Below are positions 1 through 8,954 of a stretch of 64,000 nt of DNA, piece after piece. The stretch is taken from assembly GCA_019750135.1 (NCBI GenBank), contig JAIEOV010000081.1:1-64000 (forward strand), in the 5' to 3' direction. The translations under genes were made by a program, and so were the position numbers. Origin of the DNA: Reyranella sp. (GTDB lineage Bacteria; Pseudomonadota; Alphaproteobacteria; Reyranellales; Reyranellaceae). The notes below the pieces were generated by a model. That model had not been told where the DNA came from and did not search any database. It saw nothing but the letters and a program-made list of their open reading frames with translations. Every line of letters starts with the position of its first letter. The stretch's first letter is position 1.

Positions 1-32
1 GATCGTCGATATCGACGTGAAGCTTTAGACGC

Positions 33-1759
33 ATGACGTTACGCGCCTGGTCGGGTTGCCTTGCAATACTGACCGGCCTGGTCGTTCTTTCCGATGCCGC
101 GGTCGGCCAGCAGATGGTGGGCGGCATGCTCCTGCCGAATGGCGAGGTGCTGACCGGCCCCATCGTGCGGCGCAATGGAACGTCGGTCAGCTCGATTGCG
201 ACCGGGGCCGATGCCAACACCCATATCCTCAGCACGTCGCCGACGCTGGCCTTTGTCAGCGGTGTGCCGGCCGCGGTCGTCAGGACGGCGGTCTCCAGCC
301 TCTATGTGCGGGCCTACACGGCGGGCGTGACCAATCCTGTCGGCGGCTTCGTGGCGCCGATCGACGCAGTGCGCGGCCTGACGGCCGAGCAGATCCGCGA
401 CGTCCTGGCCCTGCCGTACCTGCCGACCTCGCTGACCCCGGCGCGGCGGCGCGCTGCAGGGAGTCCTGCTCGGCCCGTCGTCGCAACCCGGTTGCGCCGA
501 TGCGGGCTTCGTGCCGGCGCAGAACTTCACCAGTCGGCAGGCGATCGGCGGCTTCGCGCTGGCTTACCGGCCCAACGCCGGCCAGGGCAATACCTATGCC
601 GTCGCCTCGGCCCTCGATGTCGGCAGCTTTCCCGCACAGTTCTCCGACATGGACGGCATCTACAACAGCCTGGATGCGCTGAACTTCAGCTCGCCGTCGG
701 CTCTGCAGATGGCGCTGAAGCAACTCGGCGGCGAGGCCTATGCCGACTACGGATACATGCGCCTGACGTCTGCCCGCCAGTTCCTCGACGTGATTGCTCC
801 AGCAGATGCGCGGCGGCCGCGCGCGGGGACCGGTCGCGGCGGCGCCGCTCAGCCTCACGGAACCCGTCGCGGTCCATCGTGAAACGGTCGCCGAGCTCAA
901 ACAGCCGTTCGCCGGCGCCGGTGAACGGCGGACGGAAAGCGGCGGCGTCTGGCTCGCGCCCTACGGGTCGATCGGCAATCTTTATGGCGATGCGTCGACG
1001 CACACGCCCTGCACGGCTTTGCCGGCGGCGGCCACCTGCAGCTCGCCGAGGGCTTCCTGGTCGGCGCAGCCGTGAGCTACTCGAGTGCGGGCCTTTCGAC
1101 CAGCGTCGTGAACAGCGCCGGCAGCAACGAGGCGGTGTCGGTGGCGGCCTATGCGAGCTATGCGCCGGGCGCCTGGTACGTCGATGCCGCCGCGGGCTAC
1201 AGCTACAACTGGGGCACGCTCTCGCGCACCATCGCCTTTCCCAGCGTCTTGCGCACGGCAGGGAAACCCCACCGCCAATCAGTTCCTCGGCAGCATCGAA
1301 TCGGGCTTGGCGGTGCCGATCAATCCTCGCCTGGCCGTCACACCCTTCGGCCGCCTCGACGTCACGACGGCCACCCAGAACGGCTTCAGCGAAAGCGGCG
1401 CCGGCGCGATCGGGCTGAACGTGTCGGCCCAGACGACGACCGGCGTCCGCGGCATCCTTGGCCTGCAATTGTCGGGAACGGCGGTCCTGGCGGACGCTCT
1501 CAGCCTGTGGCTGGCCGCGCGCGCCGGCTGGGCGCACGACTATGCCGATCTCTCAGGCTCGCTTACCGCGAACTTCCTCGGCAAGCCGGATACCAGCTTC
1601 ACGGTGCTCGAGCCGACGCCGGACCGCAATGCGGCGACGGTCGGCGTCAGCGCCAACGTCCTGATGAAGGCGGCCCAGGCCTTCTTCAACTACGACGCCA
1701 ACCTCTTGCAAAGCTACGCGACGCATTCGATGACGCTCGGCCTCAGGATCAGGTTCTGA
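33..1759 (+). pseudogene. Autotransporter-type outer-membrane beta-barrel protein, broken by frameshifts
   Basis: The reading frame changes four times, near 440-455, 810-830, 1000 and 1255. Joining the pieces gives a protein of about 575 residues. It begins with a signal peptide (hydrophobic stretch after MTLRAWSG, ending AAVGQ), has a passenger region, and ends in a barrel with alternating aromatic and small residues and the terminal motif RIRF that outer-membrane barrels use for BAM recognition. The C-terminal part (SGGVWLAPYG, then NEAVSVAAYASY) resembles autotransporter beta-domains. Neither the segments nor the gaps restore one frame, so no full-length product can be made from this sequence. 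Decay and consensus sequencing errors are both possible. The first 32 bases of the window hold nothing I recognise. Confidence 0.7.
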
Positions 1760-1770
1760 TCGCGTGAGGG

Positions 1771-2235
1771 CTACTTCTTCGCCGGCGCGTAGAACACGCT
1801 GTCGATCTCGATGATGTCGTTGTCGAACAGGCGCTTGGCCTCGAACATGGTGCGCGGCGGATAGGGCGGCTTGCCCCACAGCTCGGCCTGCACCTTGTCG
1901 ACCAGTGGCGCGATGCGCGCCAGATCGCTGACATAGACGGTGAGCCTGACGCAGTCCTGCAAGGTGGCGCCCTCCGACTGGGCGATCAGCTTGATGTTGA
2001 GGAAAGCCTGGCGGATGCGCGCCTCGTCGCCCGCGACCAGCTTGCCGGTCGTCGGATCGACGCCCTGCATGCCGGCCACGAAGACGAAATCGCCGGCACG
2101 CGCGCCCAGGCTCCAGGTGCCTTCGACCTTGATGGCGCCGGGCGGATCGAGGGTGCGTACGCCATTGGGCGACTGGGCGAAGGCGGCGCTGGTGGCGGCG
2201 GCGGTGAGCAATGCGCCGAGGACGAGCGGTCTCAC
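1771..2235 (-). CDS. Exported RidA/YjgF/YER057c/UK114-family protein
   Basis: The product is about 154 residues. A signal peptide (MRPLVLGALL then SAAFAQ) precedes a RidA domain with GARAGDFVFVAG, the VRLTVYVSDL strand and a PPRTMFEAK segment. RidA proteins deaminate reactive enamine/imine intermediates or act as related hydrolases. This one should work in the periplasm, unlike cytosolic RidA. I chose the GTG at 2235 because it overlaps the upstream stop as GTGA and leaves a clean signal peptide. An upstream ATG at 2262 would put a charged nine-residue tail in front. It is coupled to the M81 peptidase gene, so the two probably act on the same type of substrate. Confidence 0.82.
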   Translation of the reverse strand: MRPLVLGALLTAAATSAAFAQSPNGVRTLDPPGAIKVEGTWSLGARAGDFVFVAGMQGVDPTTGKLVAGDEARIRQAFLNIKLIAQSEGATLQDCVRLTVYVSDLARIAPLVDKVQAELWGKPPYPPRTMFEAKRLFDNDIIEIDSVFYAPAKK

Positions 2236-3701
2236 GCGTGCGGATTGGCCACGAACGGCCATTGTCCCTTGTCGACCTTGGTGTAGGGCAGCAGCGACCA
2301 GTCGGGTACCAGCGCGCCGGGGGCCGCGACATAGACCACTTCGCTGGCGATCGGGGCGTAGGCGGCGTGGAAGTGCTGCATCGACTTCACCACCACGATT
2401 TTCTTGGTCGAAGGGTCGACGCCCAGCTTGGTAAAGCAGTCGCGGCTGTGGCATTGGCTGCGCTTGCTGTTGACGATCACCGTCACGCCCTCGATCTGTA
2501 GCGCGGCGACGTCGCCGATCGGGTTGACGCCCTTGCGCTGGCCGCCGAACTCGATGGTGACGTCCTTCTCGACCTTGAGCACCTTGGCACGCGCGTCGAC
2601 CGGCGGGCCGGATTGCGGTCCGAGCTTGCCGCCCAGGCGAATGTCGAGCTCGGCGCCTTCGCCGACCTCGAAGGCGAGCTTCACCGCGCCGGGATCCCAG
2701 ATCATGGCGATCGCCGCGTCCTGCACCTTCTTGTCGAGCAGCGCCTTCAGGATGAAGGTCGAATCGGAGGCGGCGCCGCCGCCGGCATTGTCCGACACGT
2801 CGGCCAGCACCATGGGCTTGGGCAGATTGTGCGAGGAAACGCGCGCCATCGCCGCGTCGAGCGACACGTAGGGCGGCTGCGTCGCCTCGCGCATGGCGAA
2901 GAATTCCTGGCCGAGCTCCTTGGCGATGCGCTCGGCCTTGGGCCGGTCGCCGTCGGTGATCGCGATCAGCTTGCTGCTCATCTCCTTGATGTCCGACCAT
3001 GGGAAGCCGTGGGCGACCGACAGCGAGAGCACGCCGTCCTTGCCCTCCATGGTCTGCAGCTTGTCGACGAAGCCGCGCATCGGCTGGCGCGTGGTGTGGA
3101 AGATGCCGATCATCTTGCAGTCCCACGCCGCCATCACCGGCCTGGTGCGGCCTTCGATGGCGCCTTCCATGACGTTGAACAGGTCGTCGGCGCGCTCCGG
3201 CACGTCGACATGCGGATATTCCTTGAACAGCACCAGCGCGGTGGCGTCGCGCAGGGTGCCGTCGCCGATGTTGCAATGCAGGTCGAGCTCGGCGCCGACC
3301 GGCACGTCCGGCCCGACGACCTTGCGGATGTGAGCCAGAATGTCGCTTTCGCAGTCGTCGTAGCCCTCGGCCACCATGGCGCCGTGCATGGACAGGAACA
3401 CGCCGTCGACGGGCAGGGCGGCCTCGAGGTCGGCCAGGATCTCGTCGCGGAAGGATTCGTAGACCTTCTTCACCGTCCTGCCGGCCGGCTGGGCGAAGGC
3501 GCACAGGCTCTCGACGACCTGCCAGCCCTTGGCTTCGGCGCGGCCGCGCCACACCGCGAGCGGCGCGCCGAACATCGGCACGTTCTTGCCGTAGCTGCCT
3601 TTGCGGAAGAGGCAGGTCTCCTCGAAAAGCTGATGGCCGGTGGGGATGGAGGCGAAGGTGTTGGTCTCGGTGCCGAGGCAGGCGGTGAAGATCTTTTTCA
3701 T
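2232..3701 (-). CDS. M81-family metallopeptidase (MlrC-like)
   Basis: This is a 489-residue protein of the MlrC family, named for the microcystin-linearised-peptide hydrolase of sphingomonads. Family landmarks are the start CLGTETNTF, the FLSMHGAMV and AELDLHCNIGDG histidine motifs, and the glycine-rich DVSDNAGGGAASDST loop before the C-terminal domain. Most family members have unknown physiological substrates, so microcystin degradation should not be assumed. The start is set at ATG 3701 (MKKIFTACL); an in-frame ATG 60 bases upstream adds a poorly conserved tail. It overlaps the RidA-like gene by 4 bases and follows the serine hydrolase, which suggests a small peptide or amide catabolic operon. 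Confidence 0.87.
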   Translation of the reverse strand: MKKIFTACLGTETNTFASIPTGHQLFEETCLFRKGSYGKNVPMFGAPLAVWRGRAEAKGWQVVESLCAFAQPAGRTVKKVYESFRDEILADLEAALPVDGVFLSMHGAMVAEGYDDCESDILAHIRKVVGPDVPVGAELDLHCNIGDGTLRDATALVLFKEYPHVDVPERADDLFNVMEGAIEGRTRPVMAAWDCKMIGIFHTTRQPMRGFVDKLQTMEGKDGVLSLSVAHGFPWSDIKEMSSKLIAITDGDRPKAERIAKELGQEFFAMREATQPPYVSLDAAMARVSSHNLPKPMVLADVSDNAGGGAASDSTFILKALLDKKVQDAAIAMIWDPGAVKLAFEVGEGAELDIRLGGKLGPQSGPPVDARAKVLKVEKDVTIEFGGQRKGVNPIGDVAALQIEGVTVIVNSKRSQCHSRDCFTKLGVDPSTKKIVVVKSMQHFHAAYAPIASEVVYVAAPGALVPDWSLLPYTKVDKGQWPFVANPHA

Positions 3702-3757
3702 GGGCGGCGATCTTGGAGATGCGACGCCGCCTCGGCAAGCAATGTCACGCCCGCCTG

Positions 3758-5155
3758 TCATGATGGCGGTGATGATGCGATCACGTCAGCCACAAGGCGT
3801 GCCACGACATCCATGTCGTCACGCGGCGTGAAGGCGGTGCCGAGCCGCACCACGACCAGGCGCTGCGACGGCACGATGATGATGTACTGCCCGTTCGCAC
3901 CGCGAGCGAAGAAGGCGTCGGCCGGGATGCCGTGCGCGATGCGATAGCGCTGGCCCTCGCCGTCGCCGCGGTTGGTCCAGAAGCCCGCGGCATAGCCGAA
4001 GCGTTCGCTGCCCGGTGTCGGCGAGGCCGAGTAATCGACCCAGCCCGGCGGCAGCAGGCGCTCGCTGCCGAGAACGCCGTCGGTGAGATAGAGCAGGCCG
4101 AAGCGCGCCCAGTCGCGTGCCGAGGCCAGCATGTGGCTGGAGCCGATGGGCGTGCCCGCGGCATCGAACTCCAGGGTGACGTGGCGCATGCCGAGCTTGT
4201 CGAACAGCTCGCGGCGGGTGAAGGCCAGCGTGGAGGCGGCATCGCCGCCGGCATTGTCGCGGATGATCTTGGACAACAGGATCGTGTTGGCGTTGGTGTA
4301 GTTCCACCAGGTGCCGGGCGCGGTCTTGAGTGGCGCTTTTTCGGCGAAGGCCGCCATGTCGCGCACGCCGAACACCATGTAGGCCGTCGGATCGAACGCG
4401 GTGGTGGCGCGGGCGGTGAGCGACTCACCCATGTCGAGGCCGCTGTTCATGCGCAACAGGTTGCCGATCGAGATGGCGCGCCGCGGGTCCTTGGGGTCGG
4501 TCCAGGCGGCTATCGGGGCGGGACCTTCGAGGGAAACCTTGCCTTGCTGCACCAGGATGCCGATCAGGGCGTTGGTGACGGATTTCGTCGCCGACCAGCC
4601 CATGACCTGCGTGTCGATGCCGTACCCCGGCGCGTAGCGCTCGGCGATCACCCTGCCGTCGCGCACGACCACGACGGCCTTGGTGTTGCGGTAGGGTGGT
4701 GCCGTGTTCTCGGCGAAGGCGCGACCGAGTGCGAGCTTCAGCGCCGGCCTCGTGGGTTCGACGATCTCGGCGCCGGCAATATCGGGCAGCAGGGCCGGCG
4801 CCGGCGTGTGCGGCGCCAGCGAGACCGGCGCGGGCGGCTCGCCATGCAGCACCAGGCAGCCCAGCGGGCCGCGATCGACGGCGCGGGCCTCGGCGACGCC
4901 GGCGAAGCCCGAGGTCACCTGGGCGCGCTGGCGGTCGACCCGATGGCTCGACAGGACGTCCGCCGGCGAGAGGATGGGGGCGATCGATTCCCGATAGAAC
5001 TGCTCGGGCTCGACCTTGGAGACGAAGGTGGCCGAGCAGAGCTGGTGGCTGACGTAGCCCGTCGCCACGTCGGTCGCGCGGTCGAGGCTGCTGCAGCCCA
5101 GCAGCGCGGCGGGGGTGGCGGCGCCCAGCAGGGCAAGTGAAACGGCACGGCGCAT
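3758..5155 (-). CDS. Lipoprotein serine hydrolase, beta-lactamase/class C family
   Basis: The 465-residue product has a lipoprotein signal with lipobox LLGC (Cys21). The catalytic domain has the Ser-x-x-Lys motif SATK (about residues 188-191) followed by a YTN triad, as in class C beta-lactamases, esterases and 6-aminohexanoate-oligomer hydrolases. The layout (domain starting around residue 130, motif GWSATKSV) is closer to the NylB-like hydrolase/esterase group than to true AmpC. Beta-lactam resistance cannot be inferred. It should be anchored in the membrane facing the periplasm. It lies 56 bases upstream of the M81 gene and probably shares its transcript. Confidence 0.85.
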   Translation of the reverse strand: MRRAVSLALLGAATPAALLGCSSLDRATDVATGYVSHQLCSATFVSKVEPEQFYRESIAPILSPADVLSSHRVDRQRAQVTSGFAGVAEARAVDRGPLGCLVLHGEPPAPVSLAPHTPAPALLPDIAGAEIVEPTRPALKLALGRAFAENTAPPYRNTKAVVVVRDGRVIAERYAPGYGIDTQVMGWSATKSVTNALIGILVQQGKVSLEGPAPIAAWTDPKDPRRAISIGNLLRMNSGLDMGESLTARATTAFDPTAYMVFGVRDMAAFAEKAPLKTAPGTWWNYTNANTILLSKIIRDNAGGDAASTLAFTRRELFDKLGMRHVTLEFDAAGTPIGSSHMLASARDWARFGLLYLTDGVLGSERLLPPGWVDYSASPTPGSERFGYAAGFWTNRGDGEGQRYRIAHGIPADAFFARGANGQYIIIVPSQRLVVVRLGTAFTPRDDMDVVARLVADVIASSPPS

Positions 5156-5188
5156 GAAGGTTCTCCCGAACGAGTGGTCGGGCAGAGC

Positions 5189-6301
5189 CTAGTGAGCGGC
5201 CAGATTGCTTCTCGCCGAGTTCGAAACGGGGCTCGCCGATTCTGGAATCGGCTGGCTGAATCCGCCAACGCGCCGATATTCGCTGGGCGTCATGCCGGTT
5301 TCGGCCTTGAAGGCGCGATTGAAGGGGCCGAGCGAGCTGAAGCCGGCGTCGAGGGCCATCGTGAGGACCGGCACCTCCGCCTGCCGCGGGTCGGCCAGCG
5401 CCGCCTTGACCTCGGCGATGCGGTAGCGGTTCACGAAACTGTTGAAGTTTCGGTAGCCCAGCGCCTGGTTGATCAGGCGCCGCAACCGGTATTCCGGCAG
5501 GCCGAGCTGCTGGGCCAGGCCGCCGATGGTGAGGCCATCCTGGCGATAGGCCCGCTCGGCCGTCATGAGCTGCTCCAGCTTGACCACCAGCTGCCGGTCC
5601 TCAGGCTCGATGGCGGGACCGGGCTCGGCGACCGGAGGCGGGGCGAGATCGGCGGTCTCGGCGAACAGCGACTGCCGGCGGCCGACGGCGAGCAGCGACC
5701 AGGCGGCGATGCCGGCGATCAGGAGCAGGCCCGCGGCACCCACAAGGCTCATGCCCTCGGGCGCCGCGCGCTGGGCGCCCGCCAGCTGGGCCAGGGCCGT
5801 CGCAGCGATGTAGGCGGACGAGGCGCCGACCACGAAGAGCCGCAGCCGCCGCCGGCCTTCGACCAGGTCGGCGCGCCACGACGCGACCGCCTGGGCCACC
5901 GCCAGCGCCGCGAAGGCGAGCGAGCTCAGGGTGAGCGCGACGCCGAGCGGCTGCCACGCGAGGAAGCAGCCCACCGTGCCGCCCACTACCAGCAGCAGCC
6001 ACAAGGCCAGGAGCCACCAGCGCAGGCGGAAGCCGTCATCGAACAGCGCCGCCGACAAGGTCCAGAACACGACGTTGTTGCCGGCCGAGAGGGCGAGCAG
6101 CGGGACGGTCCAGAGGCCGAGTTGCGGCGAGAATCCGGCGACCGAGGTGATTGCGTAGGCGCCGGTGCCCACGGCGAACAGCGCCGCGAGCCGGGCCGCC
6201 GTCAGCCGACCGTGATCGCGCATCAGCGTGGCCGCGATCAGCAGCACCAAAGCGACGGTGCCGCCGCGCAGGGCCCAGTCGATGGACGATGAGAGCATCA
6301 C
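5189..6301 (-). CDS. AraC-family transcriptional regulator with N-terminal membrane domain
   Basis: This protein has 370 residues. The first 210 or so contain about seven hydrophobic segments (for example TVALVLLIAATLM and LLALWLLLVVGGTVG). The last 100 hold an AraC-type double helix-turn-helix (LAQQLGLPEYRLRRLIN, then LDAGFSSLGPFNRAFK and TGMTPSEYRR). It therefore looks like a one-component regulator that senses from the membrane. It lies immediately upstream of, and in the same direction as, the serine hydrolase/M81/RidA genes, 33 bases away, and is a plausible regulator of them. No signal-specific domain is visible. Confidence 0.87.
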   Translation of the reverse strand: MMLSSSIDWALRGGTVALVLLIAATLMRDHGRLTAARLAALFAVGTGAYAITSVAGFSPQLGLWTVPLLALSAGNNVVFWTLSAALFDDGFRLRWWLLALWLLLVVGGTVGCFLAWQPLGVALTLSSLAFAALAVAQAVASWRADLVEGRRRLRLFVVGASSAYIAATALAQLAGAQRAAPEGMSLVGAAGLLLIAGIAAWSLLAVGRRQSLFAETADLAPPPVAEPGPAIEPEDRQLVVKLEQLMTAERAYRQDGLTIGGLAQQLGLPEYRLRRLINQALGYRNFNSFVNRYRIAEVKAALADPRQAEVPVLTMALDAGFSSLGPFNRAFKAETGMTPSEYRRVGGFSQPIPESASPVSNSARSNLAAH

Positions 6302-6311
6302 ACCGCCATCA

Positions 6312-7937
6312 TCACGCCGCGAGGGCGCGGTCCATCAGCGCCTGCTCGGCGCCGCCCAAGTCGGCGGTGCCGAACTGGGCGAAGTGCGCACCTTTCAGGC
6401 GGGTGTCGCCATAGAGAGTGGCGAAGTCGGACTTCGCTTCGGCCAGGGCGGCGACGGCGGCGATCTTGGCCAGGCCCTCGCACAGGAAGCGGGCGCGGCG
6501 CTCGGCATCGCCCGACTGCAGCACCTTGGCCAACGTCTCCGCCAAGGGCCGCACGTCGAAGGCGGGTGCGGCCGTCTTGGCCAGCGCGCCCACCGTCGCC
6601 ATCGCCTGGTCGGGATGGCGGCCGGCGGCGCGCAGCACGTCGAGCGCCATGACGTTGCCCGAGCCTTCCCAGATGGCGTTGAGCGGTGATTCGCGGAAGT
6701 AGCGCGCCAGCGGCAGGTCCTCGGTGTAGCCGTTGCCGCCCAGGCACTCGAGCGATTCGTAGACGAGCTGCGGCGTGCTCTTGCACACCAGGAATTTCAC
6801 CGCGGGTGTCAGCAAGCGCACGTAGGCGGCTTCGGCCGGATCGTCGTGGGCGCGCTCGGCGGCGCGGCACAGGCGGAACACCAGCGCGACCTGCGCCTCC
6901 AGCTCGAGCGCCAGGTCGGCCACGGTGGCGCGCATCGACGGCTGGTCGGCGAGCCTGCGCTGGAACACCGAGCGGTTGCGGACGTGGTTCAGTGCCTGGC
7001 TGAGCGCAATGCGCGACTGGCCGGCCGAGGCGATGGCGCAGTCCAGCCGCGTCAGGTTCACCATCTCGATGATGGTACGCACGCCGGCACCCTCGGCGCC
7101 GACGCGCTCGGCATAGGCGCCATGGAACTCGACCTCGGAGGAGGCGTTCGACTTGTTGCCGAGCTTGTCCTTCAGGCGCTGGAAGCGGATCTGGTTCTGC
7201 GATCCGTCGGGCCGGTAGCGCGGCATCAGATAGCAGGTGAGACCGCCTTCGTACTGCGCCAGCACCAGGAAGGCATCGCACATCGGCGCCGACATGAACC
7301 ACTTGTGGCCGGTGATCTCGACGTGGTCGCCTCGGGAGACCGCGCGCGTGATGTTGGCGCGCACGTCGGTGCCGCCCTGGCGCTCGGTCATGCCCATGCC
7401 CAGCGTCACGCCGTTCTTCTCCCACCACGGCAGGGCGCGCGGGTCGTAGGTGCGGGTCTGGATCTTGGGCAGCCACTTGGCGAGCAGCGCCGGTTCGGAG
7501 CGCAGCGCGACGACGCAGGCGTGGGTCATGGTGACGGGGCACATGTGCCCGCTCTCGGCCTGGGTGGCGAGATAGAGCCGCACGGCACGCGTCGACATCG
7601 GGCCCGGCCTGTCGCTGCCGTCGTGCGCCGAGGCATGGATGCCGTGTCCGATGCTCTTGGCCATCATGGCGTGATAGGCGGGATGGAACTCGACCAGGTC
7701 GAGCCGGTTGCCCTTGCCGTCCATGGTGTGGAGCTTGGGCGGATTCTCGTTGGCGACGCGGCCGAGATCGAGCGTCGCCGCGGCGCCATAGTCCTTGCCG
7801 CAGGCGGAAAGCCCCGCGAGGTCGAGCCCGGCGCGCGCCGCCGCATCCGCCAGCGGCCGGTCGGCGCTGAACAGGTCGATATCGCCGAATGCCGGCGACT
7901 GGTTGAACGAGGCGTCTTCGAGCAGGCCGGAGGACAT
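6312..7937 (-). CDS. aidB: AidB-like acyl-CoA dehydrogenase
   Basis: The 541 residues match the length of E. coli AidB, and many blocks are shared: an N-terminal FNQ stretch, LGRVANENPP, GMGMTERQGGTDV, GHKWFMSAP, LKDKLGNKSNASSEVEF, and the C-terminal PLNAIWEGSGNVMALDVLR. AidB is an FAD-containing acyl-CoA dehydrogenase homologue of the adaptive response to alkylation. It binds DNA and has weak isovaleryl-CoA dehydrogenase activity. The ATG at 7937 matches the family N-terminus. It ends 10 bases before the AraC gene on the same strand. No other alkylation-response gene (ada, alkB) is nearby, so the symbol rests on homology only. Confidence 0.85.
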   Translation of the reverse strand: MSSGLLEDASFNQSPAFGDIDLFSADRPLADAAARAGLDLAGLSACGKDYGAAATLDLGRVANENPPKLHTMDGKGNRLDLVEFHPAYHAMMAKSIGHGIHASAHDGSDRPGPMSTRAVRLYLATQAESGHMCPVTMTHACVVALRSEPALLAKWLPKIQTRTYDPRALPWWEKNGVTLGMGMTERQGGTDVRANITRAVSRGDHVEITGHKWFMSAPMCDAFLVLAQYEGGLTCYLMPRYRPDGSQNQIRFQRLKDKLGNKSNASSEVEFHGAYAERVGAEGAGVRTIIEMVNLTRLDCAIASAGQSRIALSQALNHVRNRSVFQRRLADQPSMRATVADLALELEAQVALVFRLCRAAERAHDDPAEAAYVRLLTPAVKFLVCKSTPQLVYESLECLGGNGYTEDLPLARYFRESPLNAIWEGSGNVMALDVLRAAGRHPDQAMATVGALAKTAAPAFDVRPLAETLAKVLQSGDAERRARFLCEGLAKIAAVAALAEAKSDFATLYGDTRLKGAHFAQFGTADLGGAEQALMDRALAA

Positions 7938-7950
7938 GGCGAAGTTTACT

Positions 7951-8026
7951 GTCGTCCTGAGCGTAAGCGAAGGACCTCATCGCCGCTTGCAACCGGCGTG
8001 AGATCCTTCGCTGCGCTCAGGATGAC
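7951..8026. repeat. Short palindromic intergenic repeat, copy A
   Basis: This is an imperfect inverted repeat. One arm reads GTCGTCCTGAGCG...CGAAGGACCT and the other AGATCCTTCGCTGCGCTCAGGATGAC. It is the common 'TCCTGAGCGCAGCGAAGGAT' type of extragenic palindrome found in GC-rich proteobacteria. It sits between the AidB-like gene and dodecin. A shorter relative lies at 12487-12532. Confidence 0.75.
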
Positions 8027-8052
8027 AGGCAACAACAGCGCTCCGACGTCGA

Positions 8053-8268
8053 TCAGCCGCCGCCTTCGTACTTGAAGGAGAGTTTCAGCTTGGTGCGGAA
8101 GGCAGTGACCTTGCCTTTTTCGATGACCAGGTCCTGCTCGACGACTTCGGCGACGCGCAGGTCGCGCAGCGACTTGGCCGCCCGATTCACCGCCGCCGTT
8201 GCCGCCTTTTCCCAGGATTCGCTGCTGGTGCCGACCAGCTCGATCACTTTGTAGACGCTGTCCGCCAT
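8053..8268 (-). CDS. Dodecin family protein
   Basis: The product is a 71-residue dodecin: one helix and a three-stranded sheet that assemble into a hollow dodecamer storing flavin (or coenzyme A) at two-fold interfaces. Recognisable parts are VYKVIELVGTSSESWE, the helix AVNRAAKSLRDL, and the edge strands RVAEVVEQDLVIE and YRTKLKLSFKYE-like FRTKLKLSFKYE. The family tryptophan that sandwiches the flavin is present in SSESWEKA. The start is fixed by the strong GGAGGT ribosome site 4 bases before ATG 8268; the longer frame beginning at 8286 has none. It is a single gene, divergent from kptA. Confidence 0.9.
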   Translation of the reverse strand: MADSVYKVIELVGTSSESWEKAATAAVNRAAKSLRDLRVAEVVEQDLVIEKGKVTAFRTKLKLSFKYEGGG

Positions 8269-8401
8269 GGGTACCTCCCTCGACACGGTTTCACCGTCTC
8301 ATCCGATGCCGGTCAGGGGAGGCGCGGCAGCGGGTGCCTATGTGGCCTTTCCTTGGTTGCAATCTAGCACGAGCCGGCCGGGCGCTGTAGTACAGCCGGC
8401 C

Positions 8402-8953
8402 ATGGCCAGGGACCTGAACAAGCTCAGTCGCGTGATGTCGCATGCTCTGCGTCACGAGCCGTGGCTGTACGAGCTGGAGCTCGACGACGAAGGATGGACC
8501 GACGTCGAAGCGCTGTTGGTCGCCCTGCGCGCCGAATCGCCGTCCTGGTCCACGCTCGGCGAGCGCGATCTTCTGGACGTGATCGGCAGCTCCCCCAAGC
8601 AGCGGCATGAAATGGCCGCGGGTCGCATCCGGGCGATCTATGGCCACTCTCTGCCCGGCAAGCTGCACCGCACGCCGGCGGAGCCGCCCACCATGTTGTT
8701 CCACGGCACGTCACGCGAGGCGGCGGCTCAGATCCTGAAGGCCGGCTTGATGCCGATGGGCCGGCAGTACGTCCACCTGTCCGTCGAGCAGGCGATGGCC
8801 GATGCGGTCGGCGGCCGCAAGACCGGGAGCCCGGTCATCCTGACTGTCAGGGCCCACGACGCCTGGGCCGCCGGCGTGGCTTTCTATGCCGGCAACGACA
8901 AGGTATGGCTGGCCGACCATGTGCCGCCGGCCTTTGTTGCCGGACAGCCGTAA
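8402..8953 (+). CDS. kptA: RNA 2'-phosphotransferase (KptA/Tpt1 family)
   Basis: This 183-residue enzyme transfers a 2'-phosphate from RNA to NAD+, giving ADP-ribose 1'',2''-cyclic phosphate and nicotinamide. Family signatures are SRVMSHALRHEPW at the N-terminus, the winged-helix segment with DEEGWT-like DDEGWTDVEALL, then IRAIYGHS, FHGTSREAAAQIL and RQYVHLS, which carry the conserved Arg-His-Arg-Arg catalytic set. The start is ATG 8402, matching the family N-terminus. In bacteria, which lack the fungal tRNA-splicing pathway, its substrate is uncertain (2'-phosphate RNA or NAD-dependent end modification). The gene stands alone, convergent with the peptide ABC operon. Confidence 0.9.
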   Translation: MARDLNKLSRVMSHALRHEPWLYELELDDEGWTDVEALLVALRAESPSWSTLGERDLLDVIGSSPKQRHEMAAGRIRAIYGHSLPGKLHRTPAEPPTMLFHGTSREAAAQILKAGLMPMGRQYVHLSVEQAMADAVGGRKTGSPVILTVRAHDAWAAGVAFYAGNDKVWLADHVPPAFVAGQP

Positions 8954-8954
8954 G

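Noticed and set aside
3758..5155. AmpC-type beta-lactamase and thus antibiotic resistance
   Set aside because: Lipoprotein anchor and overall layout are closer to esterase/NylB-type hydrolases; only the fold-level SxxK and YTN motifs are shared.
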